DNA from: an uncultured Lachnospiraceae bacterium
GTDB lineage: Bacteria > Bacillota > Clostridia > Lachnospirales > Lachnospiraceae
Length of the DNA stretch: 42,752 nt
Assembly: GCA_910587105.1 (NCBI GenBank)
Contig: CAJUMB010000028.1
Coordinates: 1-42,752, forward strand
Direction of reading: 5' to 3'
The notes beneath the pieces were generated by a model. It was not told where the DNA came from, searched no databases, and was given only the letters and a program-made list of their open reading frames with translations. The first letter of the stretch is position 1, and each line of letters begins with the position of its first letter. The position numbers and the translations under genes are program-made. Shown here piece after piece: positions 15,916 through 24,793 of the stretch.

Positions 15916-17103
15916 TTAATCACTAAATCCTTTAAATTTATAGCAGCTGTAGCTGCTGGTGACATATTCTTTTGGATATACTTTGTAGGAACACTTCGAT
16001 TCATAGGAAGATGCCTCAAAGATGGCATAATTGCTGCCCACAGTTCCCACATACAGCATTGTGTGCTGGGGGCTGATCAGGACATCACCTGGTTTTATTT
16101 TTCCCCATTTTATCTTTTTATAGTACCTGCTGTTTTGCATTGTTGTTGTCACCTGGTATTCAATTTTATCAAAACCCACTGCACTGCCCAGCGCCTGGTA
16201 GACAAAATAGCTGCAGTCGATTCCTTTTGCAGTTCCGGCTTTGGGATTCGTGCCAAACTTTGCCGTCATGGATTTTTTGGTGATCCCCTTTTTCAATAGA
16301 CTGGCCCACGCTGTATTGTCATAACTGTGATCTGCCATGGAATAAGGAACTCCGGTATAAGTTTTTCCCGCCACGAACCGCCTGCTCCGGGAGCCGTCCT
16401 CTGCTGCAGCTTCGCTGAACGTGCCGTTTCCATCCGCCCATGTGGGAAAGCTGCAGGGGGCTTTCCAGCGGATCGTTACCATCTTTTTCGCCTTATTCAG
16501 AGCCGCCAGCCGGGCTTTGCTCAGACCCTGGTTATTGTAGCGCACGCCTTTGTATGGCGCATAAGATACGCTGCCGGAGGCCGGCTTTGAGGAATTTCCT
16601 TTTGCAGTGACATATTTTTTTGCATTGTCTGTTGTGATAAAAGCGTAACGTGAACTTCCGCCTGCGGAATACCTAATCTGGGTGTATTTTCCGCTGGTTC
16701 CCAACACGGTCACTTTCTGCTTGGACGGTATGTTGCCATATGGAAGGCCGTTGGGTCTTTGATATGCTTTGATTTTTTTCTTTGCTGTATATGTTTTCCC
16801 TGTGGTATTTTTTAAAATGGCGCTTGTCCGGATATAGCCGGTTTTTATTTTTCCCTTTTTTGATTTCCAAGTTATTTTTGAACTTTTTGTTCCTGCTGAT
16901 TTGACAGAAAGTTCATCTGAATCGTGGATGGCGGCGTACTTTTTCGTCAACGATTTATTTTTAAAAACCGTGGTATTCCCCGTATGGATGGTATAACATT
17001 TTGTAACTGCCGCCGCAGAGGATGAAACAGTCTGGATACCTGCGGATATGGAAAAAAGCAAAATTGCAGTTATGAGTTTTTGAAATGTTTTTTTCATAGT
17101 CAT
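15916..17103 (-). CDS. Secreted cell-wall hydrolase, SH3-like repeats plus NlpC/P60-like domain
   Basis: 395 aa. A signal peptide (about residues 1-31, hydrophobic ITAILLFSISAG, cleavage near SSSAAA) is followed by lysine-rich segments typical of bacterial SH3 repeats (about 35-170) and a C-terminal cysteine peptidase/amidase domain. The catalytic cysteine is in GIDCSYFVYQAL and the histidine in SPQHTMLYVG. The last part resembles NlpC/P60 or CHAP amidases that cut peptidoglycan stem peptides. A second in-frame ATG at 17097 is equally possible as start. It forms an operon with the esterase gene. Confidence 0.85.
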   Translation of the reverse strand: MTMKKTFQKLITAILLFSISAGIQTVSSSAAAVTKCYTIHTGNTTVFKNKSLTKKYAAIHDSDELSVKSAGTKSSKITWKSKKGKIKTGYIRTSAILKNTTGKTYTAKKKIKAYQRPNGLPYGNIPSKQKVTVLGTSGKYTQIRYSAGGSSRYAFITTDNAKKYVTAKGNSSKPASGSVSYAPYKGVRYNNQGLSKARLAALNKAKKMVTIRWKAPCSFPTWADGNGTFSEAAAEDGSRSRRFVAGKTYTGVPYSMADHSYDNTAWASLLKKGITKKSMTAKFGTNPKAGTAKGIDCSYFVYQALGSAVGFDKIEYQVTTTMQNSRYYKKIKWGKIKPGDVLISPQHTMLYVGTVGSNYAIFEASSYESKCSYKVYPKEYVTSSYSCYKFKGFSD

Positions 17104-17126
17104 TGTGTTCTCTTTCTAAATTTTTG

Positions 17127-17480
17127 TCAGACAGACTGGGTTTTCAGGATTAAGGCAATAAATTTCAAATCGCTGTCCCCTGTGTTCTGCAGGCCGTGGG
17201 CGCCGCCGTCTGCACAATATGTCACATCACCGGTTTTTACCGGATACTGTCTGTCATTGTCCTGATAGAGACCTTCCCCTGAAAGGATATAATAGGTTTC
17301 GGACTCTCCGTGGTGTTCATGGCATCCCAGTGAGCATCCTGGCTCTAAGGTTACTTCTGAGAACATCCGGCATCCCGGGCCCCGCTGTTTATCAGATAAC
17401 AGCTGTTCAATCAGAGTATATCCTTCACCTCCTGCCATCTTTTCTCGTTTTGACACGGTTCTTTCACCTTTACTAGTCAT
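17127..17480 (-). CDS. Cupin-domain protein
   Basis: 117-aa single cupin. Motif 1 reads GCHEHHGESETYYILSGEG and motif 2 is in the region PVKTGDVTYCADGGAHGLQNTG, giving the usual His/Glu/His metal-binding set. Such small cupins are isomerases, oxygenases or sensors; the substrate cannot be told. GAAAGGAAG precedes the ATG. Confidence 0.85.
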   Translation of the reverse strand: MTSKGERTVSKREKMAGGEGYTLIEQLLSDKQRGPGCRMFSEVTLEPGCSLGCHEHHGESETYYILSGEGLYQDNDRQYPVKTGDVTYCADGGAHGLQNTGDSDLKFIALILKTQSV

Positions 17481-17564
17481 TTTCTGATACTTCCTTTCCT
17501 GTATGATTATTTTTTAACATTATATCATTGCAATCATGATACGACAAGGTGGATGATAAAAATT

Positions 17565-18311
17565 CTAGACCCGTTTCAGCCGAAACCAATAAGAATAAAG
17601 ATCCGCGAACCCAAGACTGCTGTAAAGATTCTTGGCTGAGACATTATCAGGCAGCACCTGCAGGTAAGCGTGCCGTGCACCCTGGCGGATTCCTTCATTT
17701 AATATGCGGATACAGATGGAGCGCGCCAGGTGCTGGCGGCGGTAGAACGGGTCCACATGGATGGCATACAGTCCGATGTGGTCTCTGTCCAGAATTCCCA
17801 GCCCGATAGCGGCAATGCGGCCTCCACGGAACACGGCTGCGGCGATGGTGTCCTTGGGTATGGCTGCGTACATGGTGGGAACAATTCGGCGGTGTATCAG
17901 GCTGGTGGTTCCTTTTAGAGAGAACAGAGCATCCAGCCACTCCCGGCTGATATCTTTGTCCAGTGCCACATCCGTTTCCGGCTGGAGAGAAAAATCTTTC
18001 AGATCCAGCACCTTCACCTGAGTGGGGTGTGCAGTCTGATAGCCCCGTTTCTTCAGCAGCAGGTCGAATTCCGGGTCAATCAAAGGTGTGATCTTGAAAA
18101 TGCAGGGAGTTCCCCAGTGGTTATAGATGCTTTCACAAAAGGGGATTTTTACATCCAGAGGGATGCTGGAAGTTCCAATCTGTTCAACAGAGTTTGTTCG
18201 GTGAGTGTAGAAGTGGGAAAAACGCAGAAGCCATCCGTCATATACCTGGAGCTGGTGTGAAGGCCAGGCATTCAGGGAAAGGTCTTCTATGATTTTTATG
18301 TAAGCCTGCAT
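17565..18311 (-). CDS. GNAT-family N-acetyltransferase
   Basis: 248 aa. The C-terminal half holds the acetyl-CoA fold: a beta-strand (GLYAIHVDPFYRRQHLARSI, with the Q/RxxxxA pyrophosphate loop) and the closing NVSAKNLYSSLGF helix. The N-terminal half (WPSHQLQVYDGWLLRFS) is the extension found in two-domain GNATs of this type; the substrate is unknown. The longer reading frame from 18428 lacks a ribosome site, while AAAGGAGGG precedes the ATG at 18311. Confidence 0.88.
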   Translation of the reverse strand: MQAYIKIIEDLSLNAWPSHQLQVYDGWLLRFSHFYTHRTNSVEQIGTSSIPLDVKIPFCESIYNHWGTPCIFKITPLIDPEFDLLLKKRGYQTAHPTQVKVLDLKDFSLQPETDVALDKDISREWLDALFSLKGTTSLIHRRIVPTMYAAIPKDTIAAAVFRGGRIAAIGLGILDRDHIGLYAIHVDPFYRRQHLARSICIRILNEGIRQGARHAYLQVLPDNVSAKNLYSSLGFADLYSYWFRLKRV

Positions 18312-18537
18312 GAGAATCCCTCCTTTTGCATAATAGCCGTTTTTGTTTCCTTTGTCCAATCCCGTAATGTTTGAATTCCGAATCATTTTATCACAGTGCA
18401 GTGCTTCTTTCAAGAAATACCTGGACATATTTATGCAGAGGATATTCGCATATTGTTTTGACTTTAAGCTCTATTAATGCTATTATTAGGGTATTATAAA
18501 GTTTCAAGATATAATAAGTAAAAAGGTGATTCTGAAA

Positions 18538-21123
18538 GTGAAAAAGAGGCATAAAAAGTGCAGGAGCGGAAACGGTCCCAGTCTGATTCTTTCCATTCTA
18601 CTGATTTTCTGTATTTTAGGAACCATTGTTTACTTTGTTGCCAGGAGAATCTCATCAGAAATGTCTCAATCAGCGATCAGCAACTTAAGTGAGAGCCTGG
18701 AACTGGTCAGGGGTACGATAGAAGCTATTTTAGATAAGGAAGCGGAATTCCAGAAACTGATCGCACAAGAAGTCTCGCTTATGGAAAACCCAGAAGAATT
18801 TATTCAGTCGTACAATGGCAACCAGACCATGGTAAAACTCTCCTATATAGCAGAGGGAAGGACAAAGGGGGTTTCGAATACAGGGGAAACATTTACAGCG
18901 GAGGATCTGGATTTCTCATCGGGAAAGACGGTGAGTGATCTGCCGGTTTCCACTTCGTATTTGAATGATATGGGAACCTGGGCATATACAATTAAATGTC
19001 CAGTGGTCAGAAATGGTAGAGAGATAGCAGTCCTTTACATAGAATATATCTATGAGTCTTTTGATAAGGCACTGCCCAGCAGTTTTTATAACCGGGAAGC
19101 AACTCTTTATATCATGGATGCAAAGAGCCAGCGGTTTGTATTAAAACCAGAAGGGCTGAAGGAGCGCACATTGGGCCATCTGGATTTGAATGATTTTTAC
19201 CGTGCCAATGTGATTCTTGAACCAGAGATTCAGGAAGAAGTGTCGGAATGTATCAAGACTCAGCGGGATATTATGTTTTACCATATGATTCAGCAGAAAG
19301 ATTCGCTGATTTATATGTGGGCCGTCAATGAGGGGGCTGTCTATCTGGTTGGGTATGTACCCATAGAGGCTATTCAGCGTGAAGGGAACGCTGTAAATCA
19401 GAATATCTTTATTGTGGTCTTTGTAATGCTGGCGGCATTTTTGATCTGCTGTATTTTATATTTTCTGTATAACAGACAGCAGATAAGATATAGAAAAGAG
19501 CAGGAGCGGGAAAGGGAGCTTCATAATCAGCAGCTGGCAGAGGCGTTGCAGGCGGCACAGATTGCCAGCAGTTCGAAAACCACATTTTTGTCAAATATGT
19601 CCCATGATATCCGGACGCCTATGAATGCAATCCTGGGATTTACCACTTTACTGGTCAAAGACGCGGATAATCCTGGAAAGGTCAGAGAATATACGAAGAA
19701 AATTACTGCCTCCGGCCAGCATCTATTGAGCCTGATCAATGATGTGCTGGATGTTTCCAAAATTGAGAGCGGAAAAGTGGTGCTCACGATTGGTGAGTTC
19801 ACACTGAGCAATATGATATCCTCTGTTGATGCTATTATCCGGCCTATGGCAAGAGAGAAGCGGCAGGAATTTGAAGTTTTGGTCAGCGGAGTGAAACAAG
19901 AGCACTTAATCGGCGATGAGACAAGAATCAATCAAATTTTGATTAATCTGTTGTCAAATGCTGTAAAATATACCCAGGAGGGTGGCAATATATGGCTCCG
20001 TATTATTGGGCTGGAGCGTCGTTCCAGCCAGTATGAACACATACGGATTGAGGTGGAAGACAATGGGTATGGTATGAGCCAGGATTATCTTGCGGTGATT
20101 TTTGATGCATTTACCCGGGCGGAAAACAGCACCACCAATAAAGTCCAGGGGACTGGCCTTGGCATGGCAATTACAAAAAATATAGTGGAGCTTATGGGCG
20201 GGACGATACAGGTGTCCAGTCAGGTGGATAAGGGAAGTCTGTTTACTGTTGAACTGGAGCTTCGTATTCCGGATGGGAAGTCAGATGAACAGTTCTGGCA
20301 GGAAAATGGAATTCGCCGGATTCTGACGGTAGATGATGAAGAGAATATCGGCAGAAATATTCAGATGCTTATGGAAGATGCCGGTGTACGGACAGAAGTG
20401 TCGTTTAGCGGTGAAGATGCCCTTTGTCAGATACGCAGTGTCCAGGAGAGGGGCGAGCATTATGATGTGGTTCTTCTGGACTGGAAAATGCCGGACATGG
20501 ATGGAATTGAGACAGCAAGGCGCATCCGGGAAATTGTTCCGGCTGGTACACATTTGCTGCTTTTGACCGAACATGACTGGGATGAGGTAGAAGAGGATGC
20601 AGTCCAGGCGGGAATAAATGGATTTCTCGCAAAACCATTTTTTGTCTCTGCGTTTAAGGAAAAAATTTTGGGAATCAATACAGCGCATAATCAGGAAATA
20701 TATGCAGCAGAAAGTGCAGAAGGAAACAGTCTGGAAGGGATACACTTTCTTGTGGCGGAGGATAACGAGATCAATTCGGAGATTCTGGAAGAACTTCTGG
20801 ATGTGGAGGGGGCATCCTGCCACATTGCAGAGAACGGCCAGCAGGTAGTGGATGTCTTTAAAAATTCTCCTCCGGGAACATTTGATGCTGTTTTAATGGA
20901 TGTACAGATGCCGGTTATGAATGGCTATGAGGCTACTCTTGCAATCCGGTCATTGGAACGGGAGGATGCTGAAACCATACCGATTATTGCAATGACTGCG
21001 AATGCTTTTGCTGAAGATGTGAGAGATGCGAAAGACGCAGGTATGAATGACCATATAGCAAAACCTATTGACATGGATATTGTGAAGAAAACATTATATA
21101 AATATTTGAAGGAAAAGGAGTAA
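18538..21123 (+). CDS. Membrane hybrid histidine kinase with two receiver domains
   Basis: 861 aa. Order: TM1 (about 14-40), extracytoplasmic sensor of about 250 residues, TM2 (about 288-312), linker coiled coil, HisKA with phospho-acceptor His356 in NMSHDIRTPMN, HATPase domain (SNAVKYT, GTGLGMAI), then two receivers with phospho-acceptors Asp648 (LLDWKMPD) and Asp788 (LMDVQMPV). No output domain follows, so signal must leave by phosphotransfer or protein contact. A GTG at 18538, seven bases after AAAAGGTGAT, is a better start than the GTG at 18526 inside that site. TATAAT (18510-18515) may be the -10 box. The next gene, two bases on, encodes a binding lipoprotein that is probably its ligand-binding partner. 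Confidence 0.92.
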   Translation: MKKRHKKCRSGNGPSLILSILLIFCILGTIVYFVARRISSEMSQSAISNLSESLELVRGTIEAILDKEAEFQKLIAQEVSLMENPEEFIQSYNGNQTMVKLSYIAEGRTKGVSNTGETFTAEDLDFSSGKTVSDLPVSTSYLNDMGTWAYTIKCPVVRNGREIAVLYIEYIYESFDKALPSSFYNREATLYIMDAKSQRFVLKPEGLKERTLGHLDLNDFYRANVILEPEIQEEVSECIKTQRDIMFYHMIQQKDSLIYMWAVNEGAVYLVGYVPIEAIQREGNAVNQNIFIVVFVMLAAFLICCILYFLYNRQQIRYRKEQERERELHNQQLAEALQAAQIASSSKTTFLSNMSHDIRTPMNAILGFTTLLVKDADNPGKVREYTKKITASGQHLLSLINDVLDVSKIESGKVVLTIGEFTLSNMISSVDAIIRPMAREKRQEFEVLVSGVKQEHLIGDETRINQILINLLSNAVKYTQEGGNIWLRIIGLERRSSQYEHIRIEVEDNGYGMSQDYLAVIFDAFTRAENSTTNKVQGTGLGMAITKNIVELMGGTIQVSSQVDKGSLFTVELELRIPDGKSDEQFWQENGIRRILTVDDEENIGRNIQMLMEDAGVRTEVSFSGEDALCQIRSVQERGEHYDVVLLDWKMPDMDGIETARRIREIVPAGTHLLLLTEHDWDEVEEDAVQAGINGFLAKPFFVSAFKEKILGINTAHNQEIYAAESAEGNSLEGIHFLVAEDNEINSEILEELLDVEGASCHIAENGQQVVDVFKNSPPGTFDAVLMDVQMPVMNGYEATLAIRSLEREDAETIPIIAMTANAFAEDVRDAKDAGMNDHIAKPIDMDIVKKTLYKYLKEKE

Positions 21124-21125
21124 CC

Positions 21126-22430
21126 ATGAAAGGGAACTTTATAAAAGTTTCGGCTGTTGTGCTTATGGGGGCTGTGGTTTTGACTGCAGTCTCCTGTGCC
21201 AAAGAGGAGACTCTGGATACGAATCTGGTACACCGGGACCAAGATGACCAAAAAGTTGTCAATCTGTTTACGCCTGTGGAAAAATCCAATCCCAATGCGG
21301 AAAATGTGGCCAGGACGGCACAGGAAATATCTATTATGGAAGCAGAGGAGAAGCTGGACCTGCGGGTGGAATACCGGTCGTACACAGCAGAAGATTATAA
21401 AGAGAAAACCTATGATGATGTGGCGATTGACCGTGTGCGCAGCAACATGGATGACGTATATCTGCTCAATCCGGATACCATCCAGGTGCTGGGGGCTGAA
21501 GGACAGCTTGCAGATCTATCCAGCCTTGATAATGTAAAAAATCTGCGGGAAGTTGTGAAAGAAGGCAATACAGTGAATGGAAAACTGGTGGCTATTCCCC
21601 AGGAGGTAGTGTCATATGGTCTGTTTGTGAATCAGGATATGTTCGACGACTATGATTTGAAACTGCCGGAGACACCTCAGGACCTGCTGGAATGCTGTCG
21701 GGTTTTTAAGGAAAATGGGATTGAAACGCCCATTGGGGCCAACCGCTGGTGGCTGGAGAACTTTGTTCTGGCTCAGGCATATGCGGATTTGTACAATGGA
21801 GATACCACAGATGAGGAGATTGCGGCCTTGAACAGCGGTGAGGCAAAATACAGTGACTATATGCGTGCCGGGTTTGAATATCTGCAGGAGCTGATTGACC
21901 GGGGCTACATTGATGCTGAGACTGCTTACACGTATGAGGCAATTGAGGGGGAGGGACCGGATTTCCTGGCACAGAAGACGCCCATTGTGATGGCTTACTG
22001 GGCGGCAGCCAATGCGGACACCGCCTATGGAGATGTTGATTTCAATCTGCAGGTAATCGGATTTCCCACAAAACTGGGTCAGATGCCTGTAGTATCAATG
22101 AACGGGTATGGTGTGGGGATAAATGCAGAACATCTGGAAGATGCCATGGATATGATGAACGTTCTGATGTCTGATGAAACCCTTCAGACCTATGCGGATA
22201 CCAATCAAGTGATCTCTCCCTCAAAGAATGTGAAAGTAGAGTGCAGGGACGCGTTAAAACCACTGAATGCTAAAATCGATGAAGGCGTTTATGTACTTGG
22301 TTCTAATGCAAATATGAAATTAGAACAGTGGGGCAATACCTGTGTGATAGTGAGGAGTCTTCTGAAAGGTGCATCGGTAGATGACTGTATGGAGGCATTC
22401 GATGAACTGCAGGCAGAAACACTGCAATAA
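21126..22430 (+). CDS. Extracellular solute-binding lipoprotein (sugar type), no transporter genes nearby
   Basis: 434 aa. Lipoprotein signal with lipobox LTAVSC, lipidated Cys24. The body has the ABC sugar-binding protein (family 1) pattern: GKLVAIPQEVVSYGLFVNQDMFDDYDL and later NRWWLENFVLAQAY. It starts two bases after the hybrid kinase stop, with its own AAAAGGAG site. No permease or ATPase genes are adjacent and a terminator follows, so it is more likely a sensory partner of the kinase than part of a transporter. The ligand is unknown. Confidence 0.9.
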   Translation: MKGNFIKVSAVVLMGAVVLTAVSCAKEETLDTNLVHRDQDDQKVVNLFTPVEKSNPNAENVARTAQEISIMEAEEKLDLRVEYRSYTAEDYKEKTYDDVAIDRVRSNMDDVYLLNPDTIQVLGAEGQLADLSSLDNVKNLREVVKEGNTVNGKLVAIPQEVVSYGLFVNQDMFDDYDLKLPETPQDLLECCRVFKENGIETPIGANRWWLENFVLAQAYADLYNGDTTDEEIAALNSGEAKYSDYMRAGFEYLQELIDRGYIDAETAYTYEAIEGEGPDFLAQKTPIVMAYWAAANADTAYGDVDFNLQVIGFPTKLGQMPVVSMNGYGVGINAEHLEDAMDMMNVLMSDETLQTYADTNQVISPSKNVKVECRDALKPLNAKIDEGVYVLGSNANMKLEQWGNTCVIVRSLLKGASVDDCMEAFDELQAETLQ

Positions 22431-22435
22431 AGACG

Positions 22436-22470
22436 AAAAGGCGGCAGAGCTTTCTCTGCCGCCCTTTTTT
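22436..22470. terminator. Terminator between convergent units
   Basis: GGCGGCAGAG (22440-22449) pairs with CTCTGCCGCC (22454-22463), with A-rich and T-rich flanks, so it works on both strands. It ends the kinase-lipoprotein unit and touches the stop codon of the convergent chemoreceptor gene. Confidence 0.9.
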
Positions 22471-23420
22471 CAGCGTTCATTTTTCGTATATTCTTTTACA
22501 ATAGGCGGAATCTGAGATAACATATTATCTATGTCTTCGTACATAGTACTTTTGGTAGTTCCCAGTCTGCCAGCCTGGTCGATATGGTTCATAACATCCT
22601 TGTACTGGTCTTTCATCTTATCAAAGAATTGATATAATAACTGCAGGTCTTCCTGGGAGCTGCCAATTACCTTGACGATATCAGAGTGCACTGTGGTTGC
22701 CCCTTCTGCGGACTGTGTGATCTCATCGAACTTCTGATAGGTTTCGTCCACATTATCCAGGCTGTCTTCCAGAGCCTGCTGGGAAGTTGCAATACTGCTG
22801 TTCAGATGTTCGGTTCCCTGCTCCACATCCTGGATGCCGGAGTCCACTTCTCCGGTTAGGGTTTTGATCTCATCGGCCAGCTTTTTTACCTCAACGGCAA
22901 CCACTGCGAATCCTTTCCCCTGTTCGCCGGCCCGGGCCGCCTCGATGGAGGCATTAAGCGCCAGAATATTGGTCTGCTCAGCGATGGAAACGATTTTATT
23001 GGTACACTGTTTGATTTTTTCCACAGCTTTCTGCAAATCTATGAAGGTGTTTTCCATTTCGCTGAAATAAGTTTTCACCTGCATAGAACTGTTTTTCAGT
23101 TCTTCCACCCCGCTCTGTGCATGTGTCACAGACTGGGAAATGGTTTCCTTTACAGTGCCAAATTCACTGGACACCTGTTCGATGGTGGAAAAATTATGGC
23201 CGAAATCCTGCAGTTTTGCCTGAAAATGCTCTGACTCTGCCAACACAGTGTTAAAAGACTTGCCTATATTATTTAATTCCCATAAAGAATCCACTTCTTT
23301 TTGTACCATCTCTGTATGGTAGTCTTTCAAGCTGCCCATTACGTGCAGTACCGGATTCAGACTTTTTTCATTCTCCGGTGAAGCTTTCTTGTCCTTCTTG
23401 CGGTTATTCCAAAACGGCAT
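22470..23420 (-). CDS. Soluble methyl-accepting chemotaxis-like protein
   Basis: 316 aa with no membrane segment. The signalling tip is intact (QTNILALNASIEAARAGEQG, then GKGFAVVAVEVKKLADEI), flanked by long heptad helices. There is no recognisable sensor domain, so it probably receives its signal from a partner, most likely the FIST protein encoded 13 bases upstream. A longer frame from 23450 would overlap that gene; the ATG at 23420 after AAAGGGGGG is preferred. No CheA/CheW genes are in the window. Confidence 0.9.
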   Translation of the reverse strand: MPFWNNRKKDKKASPENEKSLNPVLHVMGSLKDYHTEMVQKEVDSLWELNNIGKSFNTVLAESEHFQAKLQDFGHNFSTIEQVSSEFGTVKETISQSVTHAQSGVEELKNSSMQVKTYFSEMENTFIDLQKAVEKIKQCTNKIVSIAEQTNILALNASIEAARAGEQGKGFAVVAVEVKKLADEIKTLTGEVDSGIQDVEQGTEHLNSSIATSQQALEDSLDNVDETYQKFDEITQSAEGATTVHSDIVKVIGSSQEDLQLLYQFFDKMKDQYKDVMNHIDQAGRLGTTKSTMYEDIDNMLSQIPPIVKEYTKNER

Positions 23421-23433
23421 GATTCCCCCCCTT

Positions 23434-24489
23434 TTATTCAAATACCACACAGGTCATGGATTGGTTCACAAAACGATTGTTGTAATGTTCTCCATATCCT
23501 ACTAAACCTGCATGACTGCCTAAAGTACCCATCTCTGCCAGATATTCTTCCATATAATGATTCTGATTGAATAGCAGATATCTGAACAGGCAGTTTACGG
23601 AAAATACCGCAGAGATTTTCGGGAAGTCCTGATGAATCGTGCGGATGGTATCTTTAACAAGCTCCTTATAATCCCCCAACTCCAGAAGAACCAGTACGTC
23701 GGAATCGTTTACCTGGCGGAAACAGGCCAGAGCATCGCCGCTCACCTCTTTGATGGATATGATACAGATATCGTCCCCGTTGAGTTTTCCAAAAGGGTTT
23801 TTAAAGGTCTGTGTTGTGATTTCCTGCTCTGTTACATGGAGAATGTCCTGATAAACCTGCTTGGCCGGCCTGCCGTTTAAAGCGCCGATGATATATTGGG
23901 ATTTATTGGTTCTGGAAGCGATGAAGCGGTGGTTTTCCAACTGGTGATAAATATTTTCTTTGTAGGCTTTTACTCTTCCGGTTTCATTTTTCACCAAGGC
24001 ATAGGCCACAGCATGTTCATAAACTTTTCCGTTGGCTGAGACTTTGCCTCCGTCACCGGTTCCTCCTACCAGAGAAATTTTTCTATGTTTTAAGACAGTA
24101 TAAATGGTGGTCAGTACACAAGCATCATTTTCAGAGCAGAAATCAATACAGATGGTGTCATTTTGTGAACCGCTCACATGTTTCACATCCTGCTCCAGAC
24201 GGTCTATGTATTTCACAGGCATTACAGATACTTCTTCCAACACATTAGCTACAGCGCGGACGCCGTTTGAAAATGCAATCACGCCTACACCTTTTTCTAC
24301 GATTCTGGTGTCGTAGCACATTCCAATGCATCCAATACTGGGAACACCTGGATAAAGCTCTTCCAATTCTTTTACATGGGATTCAAACTGCTGGCTGTTG
24401 GACATCAGCATAATCAGCTGCGGCCTGCTTAATCCACGGACCGCTTCTCTCAAATCTCCGCGCTGGCTCATTCCAAAAAATTGTTTCAT
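23434..24489 (-). CDS. FIST-domain sensor protein
   Basis: 351 aa, soluble. The N-terminal half (IGCIGMCYDTRIVEKGVGVIAF, SLVGGTGDGG) and C-terminal half (SVNCLFRYLLF, GLVGYGEHYNNRF) match FIST-N and FIST-C, a sensory domain proposed to bind small ligands such as amino acids. It precedes the soluble chemoreceptor gene in the same unit, so it probably serves as the receptor's separate sensory module. The pairing is inference from adjacency. Confidence 0.88.
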   Translation of the reverse strand: MKQFFGMSQRGDLREAVRGLSRPQLIMLMSNSQQFESHVKELEELYPGVPSIGCIGMCYDTRIVEKGVGVIAFSNGVRAVANVLEEVSVMPVKYIDRLEQDVKHVSGSQNDTICIDFCSENDACVLTTIYTVLKHRKISLVGGTGDGGKVSANGKVYEHAVAYALVKNETGRVKAYKENIYHQLENHRFIASRTNKSQYIIGALNGRPAKQVYQDILHVTEQEITTQTFKNPFGKLNGDDICIISIKEVSGDALACFRQVNDSDVLVLLELGDYKELVKDTIRTIHQDFPKISAVFSVNCLFRYLLFNQNHYMEEYLAEMGTLGSHAGLVGYGEHYNNRFVNQSMTCVVFE

Positions 24490-24580
24490 TGAGACAGCTC
24501 CCCCTCTCTTTTATGTTCGGAGTGCCCTTGAATCTAAAAGTATTTCAAGCAACACAGAATAAAACACGTCTAATAAAAAC

Positions 24581-24610
24581 ATTATATAGTATTTTGGTGG
24601 GAGGCGTCAA
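24581..24610 (-). promoter_or_regulatory. Promoter of the FIST-chemoreceptor unit
   Basis: On the minus strand TTGACG (24610-24605) and TATAAT (24586-24581) are 18 bases apart, about 90 bases before the FIST start. The rest of the 304-bp gap to the next kinase gene is A/T-rich. It also holds TTGACA at 24717-24722 with no convincing -10 box, and short inverted arms TCTCAAT/ATTGAGA. Confidence 0.68.
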
Positions 24611-24793
24611 TGATATTTTCCTGTTTTATACAGTAAACACACGAATTTATGGCTTCTCAATTAAGGATAATTATGCTATCATAATCTCTATATGATTTAT
24701 GATTGGATTGAGAATATTGACATAGTTCCATGCACTTGCCGGTTATGACAGGAAAAGCTGCTTTTTGGTGCAGGGCATGGGGGAGGAGAAGGA

